Shown: positions 7,798 through 16,706 of the stretch, in pieces
How positions within the stretch are numbered: the first letter of the stretch is position 1
Layout: every line of letters begins with the position of its first letter
Source of the DNA: Streptococcus chenjunshii
GTDB taxonomy: Bacteria > Bacillota > Bacilli > Lactobacillales > Streptococcaceae
DNA length: 64,000 nucleotides
NCBI RefSeq assembly: GCF_003086355.1
Contig: NZ_CP031733.1
Location: forward strand, 186,001-250,000
Direction of reading: 5' to 3'
Program-made: the position numbers and the translations under genes
Notes under the pieces: generated by a model
What the model was told of the DNA's origin: nothing
The model's input: the letters and a program-made list of their open reading frames with translations, nothing else
The model's database searches: none

Positions 7798-10235
7798 AGT
7801 TTAGAAAGTGGCTAGTGCTGGCAGTCTGCTTTATCAGTCTGTTTAGTTCTGCGACTGTTTACGGAAATGGAACAACGCCGTCAACGGGGAATGGAACGAC
7901 ACCTAGCAGCGGTTCTTTTCCCGGCTCTAGCGATAGCAATACTGGCTATCAGCCACCAAATGTTGAGGAAGCGTCCGGTCAAAAAGCGAAAGCTAAAAAG
8001 GAGAAGGCTGATAAGAAGGAAAAACAAGAAAAAAAGATTGAAGATGATGATAATTACCAGACCGCTAAAGAGGCGGCAGACGCAATTGATACGCTTCTGG
8101 AAAAGGACAATCCGACTTTAGAAGATGTAGATGCTTTAGAAGGCCATTATGTAACTGTCAGTAAATTTGTGGAAGATAATGAAAAAAAGTATAAAGAGAG
8201 CAGTCAGCTAGCAGAGCTGAAACAAAGTTTAACAAGCTATGATGAGAAGATTGGCTCGGTTTCAGAAGCGGCTGAAAATAGAGCAGAGGCTGAAGGTGCT
8301 TTAGAGAAAGCGAAAACCTCTACAGATCTTAGTGATTTGTCTGCATTAACGTCTTATGTTTATGTAGAAGATGGTGGCTTTTGGGGGACAGGTGAGATTT
8401 TCCCAAAGATTGTGAATAGTATTGTTCAGGCCATTTTTTTCTTGGTAAAGGCTATTTACATATTAGTTATTATTGTTCTGTCGACTGTTTTTAGTGCCAA
8501 AGTTTATGGTGGCCTAGATAAAGTGGTTGAGTTTTCGGCTAAGTTATTTCATACTTTCATGGCTGACTTTGGCATGGCTATTGTGGTGATGGTGCTTTGT
8601 GTGATGGCCTATCAGTTTTTACGTTATCGCCGGATTGGTTTGAGTGTTTTTTCCTTTATTCTAGTTTGGCTGACAGCCTTAGTGCTATACTCTGAAAGTG
8701 ACCATACAATGGATTTTGGTGGGGACTATGAAGCTAAGTATAATTTGTCTAAGGTCGTTAAAACGGTAGATACTTTTGGTTCTGAGCTGACAAGTAAGGC
8801 GATTGCTAACTTTGATGAGGTAGATGGTACCGTTAATAATAAGATTGGCGATACAAGCGAAAAATCGGTTAATGCGGTTCGGGAAGCTATATTTGATACG
8901 CTGGTTTATCAGCCTTTTTTAGCGCTTAATTTTGATATGGCTAAGGTTAAAAAAGCTGATAAAAGTGAAGGAACAGAAGAAATGGCTTATGAACTTTTTA
9001 AGTCAAAAGGGGCTAACGATAAAGTTAAAGATTTTGCTAAAAATGATGCGAAAGATTATCAGCGCCTGTCTTGGACGGCTATTGGAACAAAGTTTATGGT
9101 GGCTTTTGCGGCCTTATTTAAAGCGATTGTTATTGGCTTTGCTCTGATTTTATTAGGCTTGATGTCTCTTGTTTTTAAAAATTTAACACTGATTTTGATT
9201 GTCTTTTCGGTCATTTTAGCGCTGATTGCGATGGCTCCCGGTCTTGGGCATATTATTGGTAATGCCGGTAAAAAAATGTTGCAGTTTGCTTTGTTAGGCT
9301 CTTTAGGGCTCTTTTTTATTCGAGGCTTTTTATTTGTTAATACCTTGATTGAAGCGGCTGCTGATAGTCTTTCTGACGCTTATCGTTGGTCGGCTATCAT
9401 ACAAGGTTTGATTTGGTGGGTAATTTATCTGTTTAGAGGGGCTTTAGGTAGTTTGTTTACACGTGGCACCTTGTCTGCCTTAGAATTAAAAGACCGAGCT
9501 CAGCAAGGTCTGTCATATATGTCTAATCGTGAGCTATATCACCCTTTTCATCGTGATAAACTGGCTTTTGGTATGGATAATATGTCATCAGAGGATTATA
9601 GTGCTCAAAGAGAGAGCACTGAACCGCTTTATCCGGGTTATAATGATTTATTGGCAACTGACCGTCGGCGGCCATCACGCTTTAGAACATTGACCCGTGC
9701 CGGTAAGAATGGGTTAGTCAGAGCTTATGATCGATTGCGCTATGGTGCTGGAGAAAGCCCAGAGAAGGCTTATGCGCAATATAAGCGAGCTGATTTTCGT
9801 CAAAAAGTAGTTGATAATATTGGTGCGACAAAAGACCAGCTGTTTTCGGCTATGCGTTTTGAACGGGCAAGGGCCGGTTATCATGATTTGGCTGGAGAAA
9901 CGAGCAGTCCTGTTCAGCAACGTTATGAGGAGAGACAGCGGCGGCAGATGGAACGCCGTGAGCGCCGTCAGGAAAGAGATGAACAGGCTAATGAGTGGAC
10001 CCGCTATCGAAACAGCCAAGATGGACAGAGCAAAATTCAGGAGCAGCAACAGGTCTTTTCTAATCGTCGGTCAGCTGAGCGACATGTTAAACGAGAGTTT
10101 GATAAAGAGCGTTTTATGGAACGTACAGGAAATGTTTCTCCGTTATTTAAAAATCAGAAAGAACGTTCTCATGTGAGTGAAGATGGAGAGAATGCCAGCG
10201 CTGTTAAAGAAGAATTGTTTAATCAGAGGAGATAG
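7794..10235 (+). CDS. VirB6-like conjugation channel protein (ConG/Orf15 family)
   Basis: An 813-residue polytopic membrane protein. A signal peptide (about 1-25) is followed by a Gly/Ser/Thr-rich stretch and a Lys/Glu-rich coiled region (60-190). Hydrophobic segments cluster near 203-240, 256-302, 432-490, 497-517 and 533-555, and the C-terminal 250 residues are soluble and very Arg-rich. This is the VirB6/ConG layout, the presumed DNA-conducting pore. The ATG overlaps the VirB4 stop by four bases. Confidence 0.85.
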   Translation: MKFRKWLVLAVCFISLFSSATVYGNGTTPSTGNGTTPSSGSFPGSSDSNTGYQPPNVEEASGQKAKAKKEKADKKEKQEKKIEDDDNYQTAKEAADAIDTLLEKDNPTLEDVDALEGHYVTVSKFVEDNEKKYKESSQLAELKQSLTSYDEKIGSVSEAAENRAEAEGALEKAKTSTDLSDLSALTSYVYVEDGGFWGTGEIFPKIVNSIVQAIFFLVKAIYILVIIVLSTVFSAKVYGGLDKVVEFSAKLFHTFMADFGMAIVVMVLCVMAYQFLRYRRIGLSVFSFILVWLTALVLYSESDHTMDFGGDYEAKYNLSKVVKTVDTFGSELTSKAIANFDEVDGTVNNKIGDTSEKSVNAVREAIFDTLVYQPFLALNFDMAKVKKADKSEGTEEMAYELFKSKGANDKVKDFAKNDAKDYQRLSWTAIGTKFMVAFAALFKAIVIGFALILLGLMSLVFKNLTLILIVFSVILALIAMAPGLGHIIGNAGKKMLQFALLGSLGLFFIRGFLFVNTLIEAAADSLSDAYRWSAIIQGLIWWVIYLFRGALGSLFTRGTLSALELKDRAQQGLSYMSNRELYHPFHRDKLAFGMDNMSSEDYSAQRESTEPLYPGYNDLLATDRRRPSRFRTLTRAGKNGLVRAYDRLRYGAGESPEKAYAQYKRADFRQKVVDNIGATKDQLFSAMRFERARAGYHDLAGETSSPVQQRYEERQRRQMERRERRQERDEQANEWTRYRNSQDGQSKIQEQQQVFSNRRSAERHVKREFDKERFMERTGNVSPLFKNQKERSHVSEDGENASAVKEELFNQRR

Positions 10236-10238
10236 CCT

Positions 10239-11282
10239 ATGAAGAAATGGATTATCATTATTATTGCTGTGCCTGCTTTATTATTATTTTTAATTATTGG
10301 CGGTGTGACAGGTGGCCCGCCTAGTAATGCGGAAACATTATCCGGAAAGCTGACAACATTGACAGCTTCGGAAGTTGCAGATAAGACGGGGATTTCTGAG
10401 GAGAGGGCTGCTGACGTGATAAAAATACTAAATTATGTTCTTTCAAAAGAGGAGTTTAGTGTGGCTGGCGCTACGGGTGTTCTAGCGGTGGCAGAACGTG
10501 AGAGCGGTTTTGACCCAAAAGCGGTTAATACGGGTGGCGGTGTTGCTGGTTACTTCCAATGGTCTGGCTGGTCGTCGACAATTAACGGCAACCGTTGGGG
10601 TCAAGCCAGAGAAAAGAAGCTTGACGCGGATATTGAATTGGAGCTGCTTTCAACGGAGCTTAATGGGGTTTACAGTAAGTCTAAAGAAGAAATGCAAAAA
10701 GCTACTGATCCGGCGGAAGCAGCGCTTTTTTGGTCTGAACATTATGAAGGTGTTGCATTGTCTGATGGTCAGACTAAGGCTGAACAATTGAAAAAAGATG
10801 CTAAAAAGTGGTATGACTTGTTTAAAGACACACTCTCAGGCGGTGAGTCGTCTGCTGAAACGAGAGATGGTGGGGGTGTTAGCGCTGATGGGGTGCCTGA
10901 GGGTTATAGTTTAACTAAAGCAATTGATACATCGGGTTATGTAGCCTCAAGTTATCCTTGGGGGCAATGTACATGGTTTGTCTTTAATCGTGCTAAAGAA
11001 TTAGGAATTACTTTTGACCCTTATATGGGAAACGGTGGCGACTGGAAAAGTAAAGCTGGTTATCAAACGACCAATACACCAACAGAACACTCGGCTCTGT
11101 GTTTTGCGCCAGGTCAAGCCGGTGCTGATGGGACATACGGTCATATTGCTTTTGTGGAGCAAGTTAAGTCAGACGGGTCTATCCTTATTTCAGAATCAAA
11201 TGCCAATGGGTTGGGAGTTATTTCCTATCGTACATTTGATAAAGCAGCAGCTAATCAGTTTACTTATGTGATTGGTAAATAA
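10239..11282 (+). CDS. Two-domain cell-wall hydrolase for conjugation (phage-type lysozyme + CHAP)
   Basis: A 347-residue protein that should open peptidoglycan for the transfer channel. After a membrane/signal segment (5-23), a lysozyme-like domain (about 55-200) has the AERESGFDP segment with candidate catalytic Glu at 86/88. The C-terminal CHAP domain (about 230-345) shows the catalytic pair Cys244 (GQCTW) and His302 (GHIAF). It is the counterpart of CwlT/Orf14, which carries an NlpC/P60 peptidase instead. It closes the transfer operon. Confidence 0.9.
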   Translation: MKKWIIIIIAVPALLLFLIIGGVTGGPPSNAETLSGKLTTLTASEVADKTGISEERAADVIKILNYVLSKEEFSVAGATGVLAVAERESGFDPKAVNTGGGVAGYFQWSGWSSTINGNRWGQAREKKLDADIELELLSTELNGVYSKSKEEMQKATDPAEAALFWSEHYEGVALSDGQTKAEQLKKDAKKWYDLFKDTLSGGESSAETRDGGGVSADGVPEGYSLTKAIDTSGYVASSYPWGQCTWFVFNRAKELGITFDPYMGNGGDWKSKAGYQTTNTPTEHSALCFAPGQAGADGTYGHIAFVEQVKSDGSILISESNANGLGVISYRTFDKAAANQFTYVIGK

Positions 11283-11332
11283 GGTTATGTATAGTTATTT
11301 GTGGGGCAAGGAATTGAGGAAAATAAATGTAT

Positions 11333-11360
11333 GTCATGATTGAATTCATGGCTTTTCTTT
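11333..11360 (+). terminator. Hairpin terminator after the transfer operon
   Basis: GTCATGA (11333-11339) pairs with TCATGGC (11346-11352), with one G-T pair, and runs into TTTTCTTTTT. A near copy of this hairpin follows the next two genes. Confidence 0.7.
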
Positions 11361-11383
11361 TTGTTTAGAAAGGTGGTATAATA

Positions 11384-11614
11384 ATGCCAACGATATATCT
11401 TAATAATGGGTTGAGAATTTATATGAATAATAGAGAAAAGGGGCATAATCGTCCTCATGTTCATGTTTTATATAAAGACGAAGATTATTCTTTTGCTTTT
11501 GATGGGGAACAGTTAGCAGGAGGGAAATTGCCTCGTAAACAGTTTAAAGAAGTGCAGCTATATTTATCAAACCATCAGGATTATTTAGAAACTTTATGGC
11601 AATCTGATTTTTGA
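11384..11614 (+). CDS. DUF4160 protein
   Basis: A 76-residue protein with the DUF4160 pattern: a Met-rich start, then NRPHVHVLYKD, and a C-terminal helix before the final LETLW. AGAAAGGTGG precedes the ATG. DUF4160 genes are very often paired with DUF2442 genes, as here, in phages, plasmids and ICEs. The pair has been suggested to act as a toxin-antitoxin-like module, but I see no direct evidence of that. Confidence 0.85.
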   Translation: MPTIYLNNGLRIYMNNREKGHNRPHVHVLYKDEDYSFAFDGEQLAGGKLPRKQFKEVQLYLSNHQDYLETLWQSDF

Positions 11615-11628
11615 AAGGCGGTTTTCAT

Positions 11629-11901
11629 ATGAGAGTAAGAGCAATTGCAGTAAAGGCTTTGGCTAATTATTGTATTCAGGTTACTTATGAGGATGGTAAA
11701 ACATTTATCTATAATGTTCAGGAAGATATAAGGACAATAAAAGCTTTTCATTATTTGAAAGATGAGGGTGCCTTTAGTAAAGTGTATTTGCAGTATAATG
11801 GCTACTCAATTGCTTGGGGTGATGGAGATGAATTCGAAGATGTTACCATGGATTGTGAAGTTCCTTATCTTGAAGGCGAATTAGTTTTATCAATGGGGTG
11901 A
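11629..11901 (+). CDS. DUF2442 protein
   Basis: A 90-residue protein with the DUF2442 core: VTYEDGKTFIYNV, then IAWGDGDEFEDVTMD. The ATG at 11629 has GAAAGGCGG seven bases upstream; a TTG at 11611 would overlap the previous gene and is less likely. It forms a two-gene unit with the DUF4160 gene. Function unknown. Confidence 0.85.
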   Translation: MRVRAIAVKALANYCIQVTYEDGKTFIYNVQEDIRTIKAFHYLKDEGAFSKVYLQYNGYSIAWGDGDEFEDVTMDCEVPYLEGELVLSMG

Positions 11902-11902
11902 A

Positions 11903-11926
11903 GTCATGAGAAATCATGGCTTTTTT
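11903..11926 (+). terminator. Terminator after the DUF4160/DUF2442 pair
   Basis: GTCATGA, a GAAA loop and TCATGGC followed by six T. It is nearly the same hairpin as the one at 11333. Confidence 0.75.
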
Positions 11927-11960
11927 ATTTTATAGAAAGAGGCTACATATAAACGTTTAT

Positions 11961-11985
11961 AGCAAGTTAATGGCTTGCTTTTTTT
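11961..11985 (+). terminator. Second terminator before the recombination genes
   Basis: AGCAAG (11961-11966) pairs with CTTGCT (11974-11979) and runs into a T tract. It insulates the integrase unit from upstream transcription. Confidence 0.7.
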
Positions 11986-12003
11986 GTAGAGGGAGTGATA
12001 TTA

Positions 12004-12192
12004 ATGAGAGATACGGTAAATAAGCAAGATTTGCTAAAAGAAATGAGTGATTATAGAGCTTCTAAGGTGATAAATCAAGCAAAAGCTTTATTGGTGGCTG
12101 ATGGATTTGAGTTTTACCGAAAACAACGAAAAGCAGAAATCCCACAAGATTATATTTTTAAGGTGTTGGGAAGGAAAATTCACAATGGCTAG
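12004..12192 (+). CDS. DUF3173 protein, probable excisionase/directionality factor
   Basis: A 62-residue basic protein. The pattern NKQDLL, then INQAKALLVADGFEFY, then EIPQDYIFKVLG matches the DUF3173 family found directly upstream of integrases in streptococcal ICEs. By position and size it probably assists excision, as Xis does in Tn916, but this is inferred. The ATG at 12004 has GAGGGAG upstream. The stop overlaps the integrase start by eight bases. Confidence 0.78.
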   Translation: MRDTVNKQDLLKEMSDYRASKVINQAKALLVADGFEFYRKQRKAEIPQDYIFKVLGRKIHNG

Positions 12193-13390
12193 AATAAGGA
12201 AACGTAGAGGTGTTTGGGAGTTTGAAATACCTAAAACAAAAAAACATCGGACATTTTATAAAAATGGCTATAGAACGAAGAGAGAGGCTGAAAAAGCTGC
12301 AAAACGGATTGAAGTAATGATTGAGCAAGGGGATTATAATATTGAGCTTGCTGATTTAACATTGCCTGATTTGTTTGAAAGGTGGCTGCAAATTGAAATT
12401 GACCCTCAGCCTTTGGATCCCGAAACAAAGAAACGTTATCGCAAGAGATTAGGCTGGATTGAGGATTTTTTTCAAAATCGTTTGATTAGTCAAATTCGAA
12501 GGTCAGATTATCAAATGTTTTTGAATCGTTATGGAGAACATTATGAAATCAATGAAGTTGGACGCATGCATGCTAATGTTGTTAAAGCGATTGAGTTTGC
12601 TAAAGGAGATTTAATTAATGTAGATGATAGATTTGTTCTTAACATTAAGTTACATTCTCAAAAACGACCTAAGGATATTGAGAAGAAGTATCTTAGTAGT
12701 CGTGCAGATTATGAAAAGTTAATTGATTATTTGCTGATTCATATGGATTATCGCAGAACGGTTTTATTGTTTGTTATATATCTTATTTTTACAGTTGGTT
12801 TAAGGCCTTCAGAAGCTTTGGCATTAACTTGGCCGGATTTTGATTTTGAGAATCAGGAAGTTTATACATATAGACGGTGGAGTTCTTCGAAGCATATGTT
12901 TGTACCAGCAAAGAATGACCATTTTTATCGTAAGTTAAATCGGAAAAATCCATCTAAGCGAAGCTGTCCGCTAAATAGTCAAGTTTTGGAAGTTTTCTTG
13001 GAATTAAAATCTTTGCAAGAAAGAATGTTGAAACTGCTTGGTTTAGAAAATGAGGAGCAATTTGTTTTTTTTCAGATTGGAGCAAAACACCCTGTTCCTG
13101 ACGAATCAACTTTAAATACTTGTTTAAAAAGGATTTTGAAAAAGCTTAAGATTGAGCCGGTTATAACAGTTTATGGTGGCCGTCATACTTATGGCAGTAT
13201 TAAAGTTCAAGAGGGTGTTCCGCTTGAAGTTTTGGCTAAATGGTTTGGTCATAAGGATACTACAACATTGCGTGAGACATATGTGCATTTGTTAGATGAA
13301 ACACGTGATGAGTGGTTTGAGCGGGAGAAAAATAACATGGGCCAAAACATGGGCCAAAGGAAAAAAGGCACAAAGAAAAGCCCGAAATGA
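12185..13390 (+). CDS. Tyrosine recombinase (ICE integrase)
   Basis: A 401-residue integrase. It has an AP2-like arm-binding N-terminus (about 1-50, RGVWEFEIPKTKKHRTFYKNG), a SAM-like core-binding domain (about 60-165) and a catalytic domain. Catalytic residues are Arg207 (GLRPSEA), Arg333 (GGRHTYG), His356 (GHKD) and nucleophile Tyr366 (TYVHLL). The usual first His of the HxxR box is Tyr330. I start at the ATG at 12185, behind GGAAGG; an upstream in-frame reading would overlap the DUF3173 gene entirely. It should insert the element at the adjacent tRNA-Lys. Confidence 0.93.
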   Translation: MARIRKRRGVWEFEIPKTKKHRTFYKNGYRTKREAEKAAKRIEVMIEQGDYNIELADLTLPDLFERWLQIEIDPQPLDPETKKRYRKRLGWIEDFFQNRLISQIRRSDYQMFLNRYGEHYEINEVGRMHANVVKAIEFAKGDLINVDDRFVLNIKLHSQKRPKDIEKKYLSSRADYEKLIDYLLIHMDYRRTVLLFVIYLIFTVGLRPSEALALTWPDFDFENQEVYTYRRWSSSKHMFVPAKNDHFYRKLNRKNPSKRSCPLNSQVLEVFLELKSLQERMLKLLGLENEEQFVFFQIGAKHPVPDESTLNTCLKRILKKLKIEPVITVYGGRHTYGSIKVQEGVPLEVLAKWFGHKDTTTLRETYVHLLDETRDEWFEREKNNMGQNMGQRKKGTKKSPK

Positions 13391-13400
13391 CGGGCTTTTT
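13376..13400 (+). terminator. Integrase terminator
   Basis: AAAAGCCCG and CGGGCTTTTT form a tight hairpin that overlaps the integrase stop. It could also act on leftward transcription. Confidence 0.8.
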
Positions 13401-13415
13401 GGCGATAATATACCA

Positions 13416-13488
13416 TACCCCCTACAGGGCTCGAACCTGTGACCCATGGATTAAGAGTCCACTGCTCTACCAACTGAGCTAAGGAGGC
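13416..13488 (-). tRNA. tRNA-Lys (anticodon CTT)
   Basis: Read on the minus strand the gene gives a full cloverleaf: acceptor GCCTCCT with AGGGGGT (two G-T pairs), D arm GCTC/GAGC, anticodon loop CTCTTAA with anticodon CTT, variable GGGTC, and T arm ACAGG/CCTGT with loop TTCGAGC. No CCA is encoded. Its 3' end faces the integrase, so the last bases are probably supplied by the integrated element. Confidence 0.95.
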
Positions 13489-13489
13489 A

Positions 13490-13692
13490 ATAAAAAAGCT
13501 GTATTGGTACCGGTAGCCCGCGTTTTGTATTGAACCCGCATATTAACGCAGGTGGGCAACGCGCTTCTCACTTAGCTGCTTCCGCGTGAAACGGCTTGCA
13601 TACTGTCAGAAAGACCTATGTTTCCCAAAAATACAAAGATTTAGTCGGTCAACACATTGATGTGGGCTCGTATACCACAGCATTTATTCTAT
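13490..13692 (-). ncRNA. ssrS: 6S RNA (ssrS)
   Basis: A non-coding stretch of about 200 bases between rarA and tRNA-Lys, where streptococci usually carry 6S RNA. It has a strong own promoter on the minus strand: TTGAAA at 13721-13726, a 16-base spacer, and an extended -10 TGGTATGAT with TATGAT at 13699-13704. Start would be near 13692. It contains GC-rich segments (CGCGTTGCCCACCTGCG and GCGGGCTACCGG) that can pair across an open centre, and it ends at a T tract. 6S RNA binds RNA polymerase in stationary phase. Ends are approximate. Confidence 0.75.
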
Positions 13693-13737
13693 GGTTTTAT
13701 CATACCATTTTTAAAAAATTTTTCAAGCCTAAATGTT

Positions 13738-15021
13738 TTATTTTTCCGATAACTTATTTGATAAGTGATCAATTCTGTCTTTATTGCTGCCCAAAGCCCG
13801 TTCGTATTTTCCAGTCTCATTAGGCTGAAAGTAATTTTTTCCAATTAGTTTATCAGGCAGGTACTGCTGTTTGACCCATTTTTCCGGATAGTCATGGGGA
13901 TAGAGATAATTTTTGGCATTGCCGAGTTCTTTGCTGCCGGCATAATGGCCATCGCGCAGATGGCGCGGAATCGGGAGATTGCCTGAAGTTCGTAAATCTG
14001 CAAGAGCTGCTTCTAAAGCTGCGTAAGCAGAATTAGACTTTGGGGAAAGAGCTAAGTCAATAACAATATTGGCAATAAGAATACGAGCTTCTGGGAATCC
14101 AATACGTTGAGCTGCTTCTAAAGCTGTGACAGTGTGGATTTGTGCATCGGGATTGGCCAGACCGATGTCTTCATAGGCGATGACGGTCAGCCGCCTGGCC
14201 AAGCTGGGGAGATCACCTGCTTCAATGAGCCGTGCAGCGTAATGAAGACTGGCGTTGACATCTGAACCGCGAATGGATTTTTGCAAGGCTGATAGAATAT
14301 CATAATGGCCATCGCCGTTCTTATCCATGGTGAGATAGCTGCGCTGAAGGCTGTTTTTCATAACATCGAGAGTGATATGGCGCGCTTTATCTTTTTGAGG
14401 CTGTGTTGACAAGACGGCTAGCTCCAAAGAGTTAAAAGCTGACCTTAAATCGCCGTTAGTGGCCGTCGCCAAGAAATCAAGAGCTTCTTCATCTAAGAAA
14501 ATATCAAAATCAAAACCGCGTTTTTTATCAGTTAAAGCGCTTTTAACCGCTTTTTTAATATCTGTGTGTGTCAGCGGTTCCAATTCAAAAATCTGGACAC
14601 GGGAACGAACAGCTGGAGTAACCGAGAAAAAAGGATTTTCAGTGGTCGCTCCGATCATAATAATATTGCCGTTTTCTAAAAGAGGCAGCAAAAAATCCTG
14701 TTTCGTTTTGTCGAGGCGGTGAATCTCATCCAGCAAGAGCACAAGTCCGCCGGAAAATTTAGCTTCTTCGGCAATCTCCTGCAGCCGTTTTTTGCTATCA
14801 GTAGTTGCGTTGAAAGTGCGGAAGGCGTATTGGCTTGTACCTGCTATGGCTGAAGCGATAGATGTTTTTCCTATCCCCGGCGGTCCATAAAGAATCATAG
14901 AAGACAGCATGTTAGCCTCGGTCATTCGCCGAATAATTTTTCCCGGCCCGACCAGATGTTCCTGACCGACAATTTGATCAATTGTTTTTGGGCGCATGCG
15001 TAAGGCAAGATTATCAGGCAT
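13738..15021 (-). CDS. rarA: Replication-associated recombination protein A (RarA/MgsA)
   Basis: A 427-residue clamp-loader-like AAA+ ATPase acting at stalled replication forks. Walker A is GPPGIGKT at 46-53 and Walker B is LLLDEIHR near 100; the C-terminal tetramerisation region holds YAGSKELGNAKNYLYPHDYP. Length is typical. It is transcribed away from the DUF3013/prmA group. Confidence 0.96.
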   Translation of the reverse strand: MPDNLALRMRPKTIDQIVGQEHLVGPGKIIRRMTEANMLSSMILYGPPGIGKTSIASAIAGTSQYAFRTFNATTDSKKRLQEIAEEAKFSGGLVLLLDEIHRLDKTKQDFLLPLLENGNIIMIGATTENPFFSVTPAVRSRVQIFELEPLTHTDIKKAVKSALTDKKRGFDFDIFLDEEALDFLATATNGDLRSAFNSLELAVLSTQPQKDKARHITLDVMKNSLQRSYLTMDKNGDGHYDILSALQKSIRGSDVNASLHYAARLIEAGDLPSLARRLTVIAYEDIGLANPDAQIHTVTALEAAQRIGFPEARILIANIVIDLALSPKSNSAYAALEAALADLRTSGNLPIPRHLRDGHYAGSKELGNAKNYLYPHDYPEKWVKQQYLPDKLIGKNYFQPNETGKYERALGSNKDRIDHLSNKLSEK

Positions 15022-15209
15022 CCTTTTCCTCCAGTTATAGCTATCAATACAGTTGATGGTTACGCTAAAGTTAGATTTGCTATATCCTCATTAATAGTTT
15101 AATGTACCATTGACAGCCCGGACTTTGTTCCAGTAAGAATATAGTGCCTCTTTACCGTAAGTATGTTAAAATAATTGTAACATAAATTAAGAAAAGGGAT
15201 GATTTCAAG

Positions 15210-15680
15210 ATGGCTGGTTATGGTTTTTTATCTGTACTGGAAGAAGAAATGTCGACTCATTTTGACTATGATTTTGCTATAAACTGGGATAAGCGTCGCC
15301 ATGCAGTAGAGGTCAGTCTTATCTTGGAAGCCAAAAATCCAGGCGGAGTTGCAACTGTTGACAGTATTGGAGAGGATAACAGCGGTGACATTGTTTTTGA
15401 AGACTGTATCCTTTTTTATAATCCTGCAAAGTCAATAGTTAATAGGGAGGACTACCTGGCGGTTATTTCTTATGAACCAAAGAAAGGTTTATCGCGTGAA
15501 TTTTTAGCTTATTTTGCACAGTTTCTTAATGAGACGGCTGTTCAGGGATTAGAGGATCTTAGGGATTTTTTGGAAAATCCGGATTCTGAAGAGTTTTCCC
15601 TTTTCTGGGACAGCCAAGCTTTCGCTAGAGGCAGGGCAGTGCTGGAAGAGACGGACTTTTATAGCTATCCGCGGTATTAA
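15210..15680 (+). CDS. DUF3013 family protein
   Basis: A 156-residue acidic soluble protein, with the MSTHFDYDFAINWDKRRHAVEVS opening (given in part) typical of the streptococcal/lactococcal DUF3013 family. AAAAGGGATGATTTCAAG precedes the ATG. In streptococci it commonly sits just ahead of prmA and rsmE, as here. Function unknown. Confidence 0.85.
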   Translation: MAGYGFLSVLEEEMSTHFDYDFAINWDKRRHAVEVSLILEAKNPGGVATVDSIGEDNSGDIVFEDCILFYNPAKSIVNREDYLAVISYEPKKGLSREFLAYFAQFLNETAVQGLEDLRDFLENPDSEEFSLFWDSQAFARGRAVLEETDFYSYPRY

Positions 15681-15749
15681 CGATGAATGCGTTTTTGCGT
15701 ATTAGGGAATCATTGATATTTTTTAATAATCAGCTTAGGAGTTGTGCAT

Positions 15750-16706
15750 ATGGAGACGAACTGGCAGGAATTAATCATAACAATCAATCGGGAAGCCGAG
15801 GAGGCTGCTTCTAATATTTTAATAGAATTAGGCAGTCAAGGGGTTGCTATTAACGACAGTGCTGACTATCTGGGTAAAGTCGGTAAGTACGGTGAACTTT
15901 TTCCTGAGGTTGAGCAAGATGAGAGGGTAACCGTTACAGCTTATTACCCAGAAACAGCTGATATGGAAAAAATCTGTCACAGTATTAATGAACGCTTGAC
16001 AGAACTAGCTGATTTTGGCTTGCAAACTGGAGAAATCACATTATCAACTCAAGTTTTGGCTGAAGAGGACTGGGCTGAAAACTGGAAAAAATATTATCAG
16101 CCGGTTCGTATTACGCACGATTTAACGATTGTGCCAAGCTGGACAGACTATAAGCCAGGGGCCGATGAGAAGACCATTAAACTTGATCCCGGTATGGCTT
16201 TTGGTACGGGGACGCATCCAACAACTAAAATGAGTCTTTTTGCTTTGGAACAGGTGCTGCGCGGATACGAGACAGTTATTGATGTTGGAACAGGCTCAGG
16301 AGTGCTTTCCATTGCCAGTTCACTCCTCGGAGCTCAAACGATTTATGCCTACGATTTGGATGAAAGGGCAGTGAGCGTCGCCCAAGAAAATATCGACTTA
16401 AATGAGGGAAGGGGAGCTATTCGTGTAGAGACCGGTGATCTTCTAAGAGGGGTTACGACCGAGGCCGATGTGATTGTGGCTAATATCTTGGCGGATATTT
16501 TGCTGGACTTGGTAGAGGATGCTTACCGTCTGATTAAGGATGAAGGCTACCTGATTATGTCTGGTATTATCTCAGAAAAACTGAGACTGGTGCTGGAAGC
16601 CTCTCAAAAAGCCGGTTTTTTCCTTGAAACACATATGAGTCAGGGAGAGTGGCATACGCTGATTTTGAAAAAAACGAACGCTCCTGAAGGGGTAATTGGA
16701 GGATAA
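15750..16706 (+). CDS. prmA: Ribosomal protein L11 methyltransferase PrmA
   Basis: A 318-residue SAM-dependent enzyme that trimethylates ribosomal protein L11. An N-terminal substrate-recognition domain precedes a Rossmann domain with [14 protein letters not shown] near residues 175-188 and the [10 protein letters not shown] motif. I start at the ATG at 15750, with TTAGGAG nine bases upstream, rather than the in-frame GTG at 15744. It abuts rsmE. Confidence 0.95.
   Translation: METNWQELIITINREAEEAASNILIELGSQGVAINDSADYLGKVGKYGELFPEVEQDERVTVTAYYPETADMEKICHSINERLTELADFGLQTGEITLSTQVLAEEDWAENWKKYYQPVRITHDLTIVPSWTDYKPGADEKTIKLDPGMAFGTGTHPTTKMSLFALEQVLRGYETVIDVGTGSGVLSIASSLLGAQTIYAYDLDERAVSVAQENIDLNEGRGAIRVETGDLLRGVTTEADVIVANILADILLDLVEDAYRLIKDEGYLIMSGIISEKLRLVLEASQKAGFFLETHMSQGEWHTLILKKTNAPEGVIGG

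Larger units (their letters stand above)
1..13423. mobile_element. Integrative conjugative element of Tn916/ICEBs1 type, right part only
   Basis: The block carries an oriT-like inverted repeat, a MobT-type relaxase, a VirB4/VirB6/VirB8-like conjugation set, a wall hydrolase, a DUF3173 protein and a tyrosine integrase, in the order usual for Tn916/ICEBs1 relatives. All protein genes point rightward and the integrase ends about 25 bp from the 3' end of tRNA-Lys(CTT), a known streptococcal ICE insertion site. The coupling ATPase usually found left of the relaxase, and the left attachment site, would lie outside the window. The right boundary is inferred to fall within the tRNA 3' end; the exact core repeat cannot be set without the left end. 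Confidence 0.9.

Noticed and set aside
13596..13823. Plus-strand open frame of 75 codons next to rarA
   Set aside because: It lies antisense to the 6S RNA and the rarA end, with no ribosome binding site.
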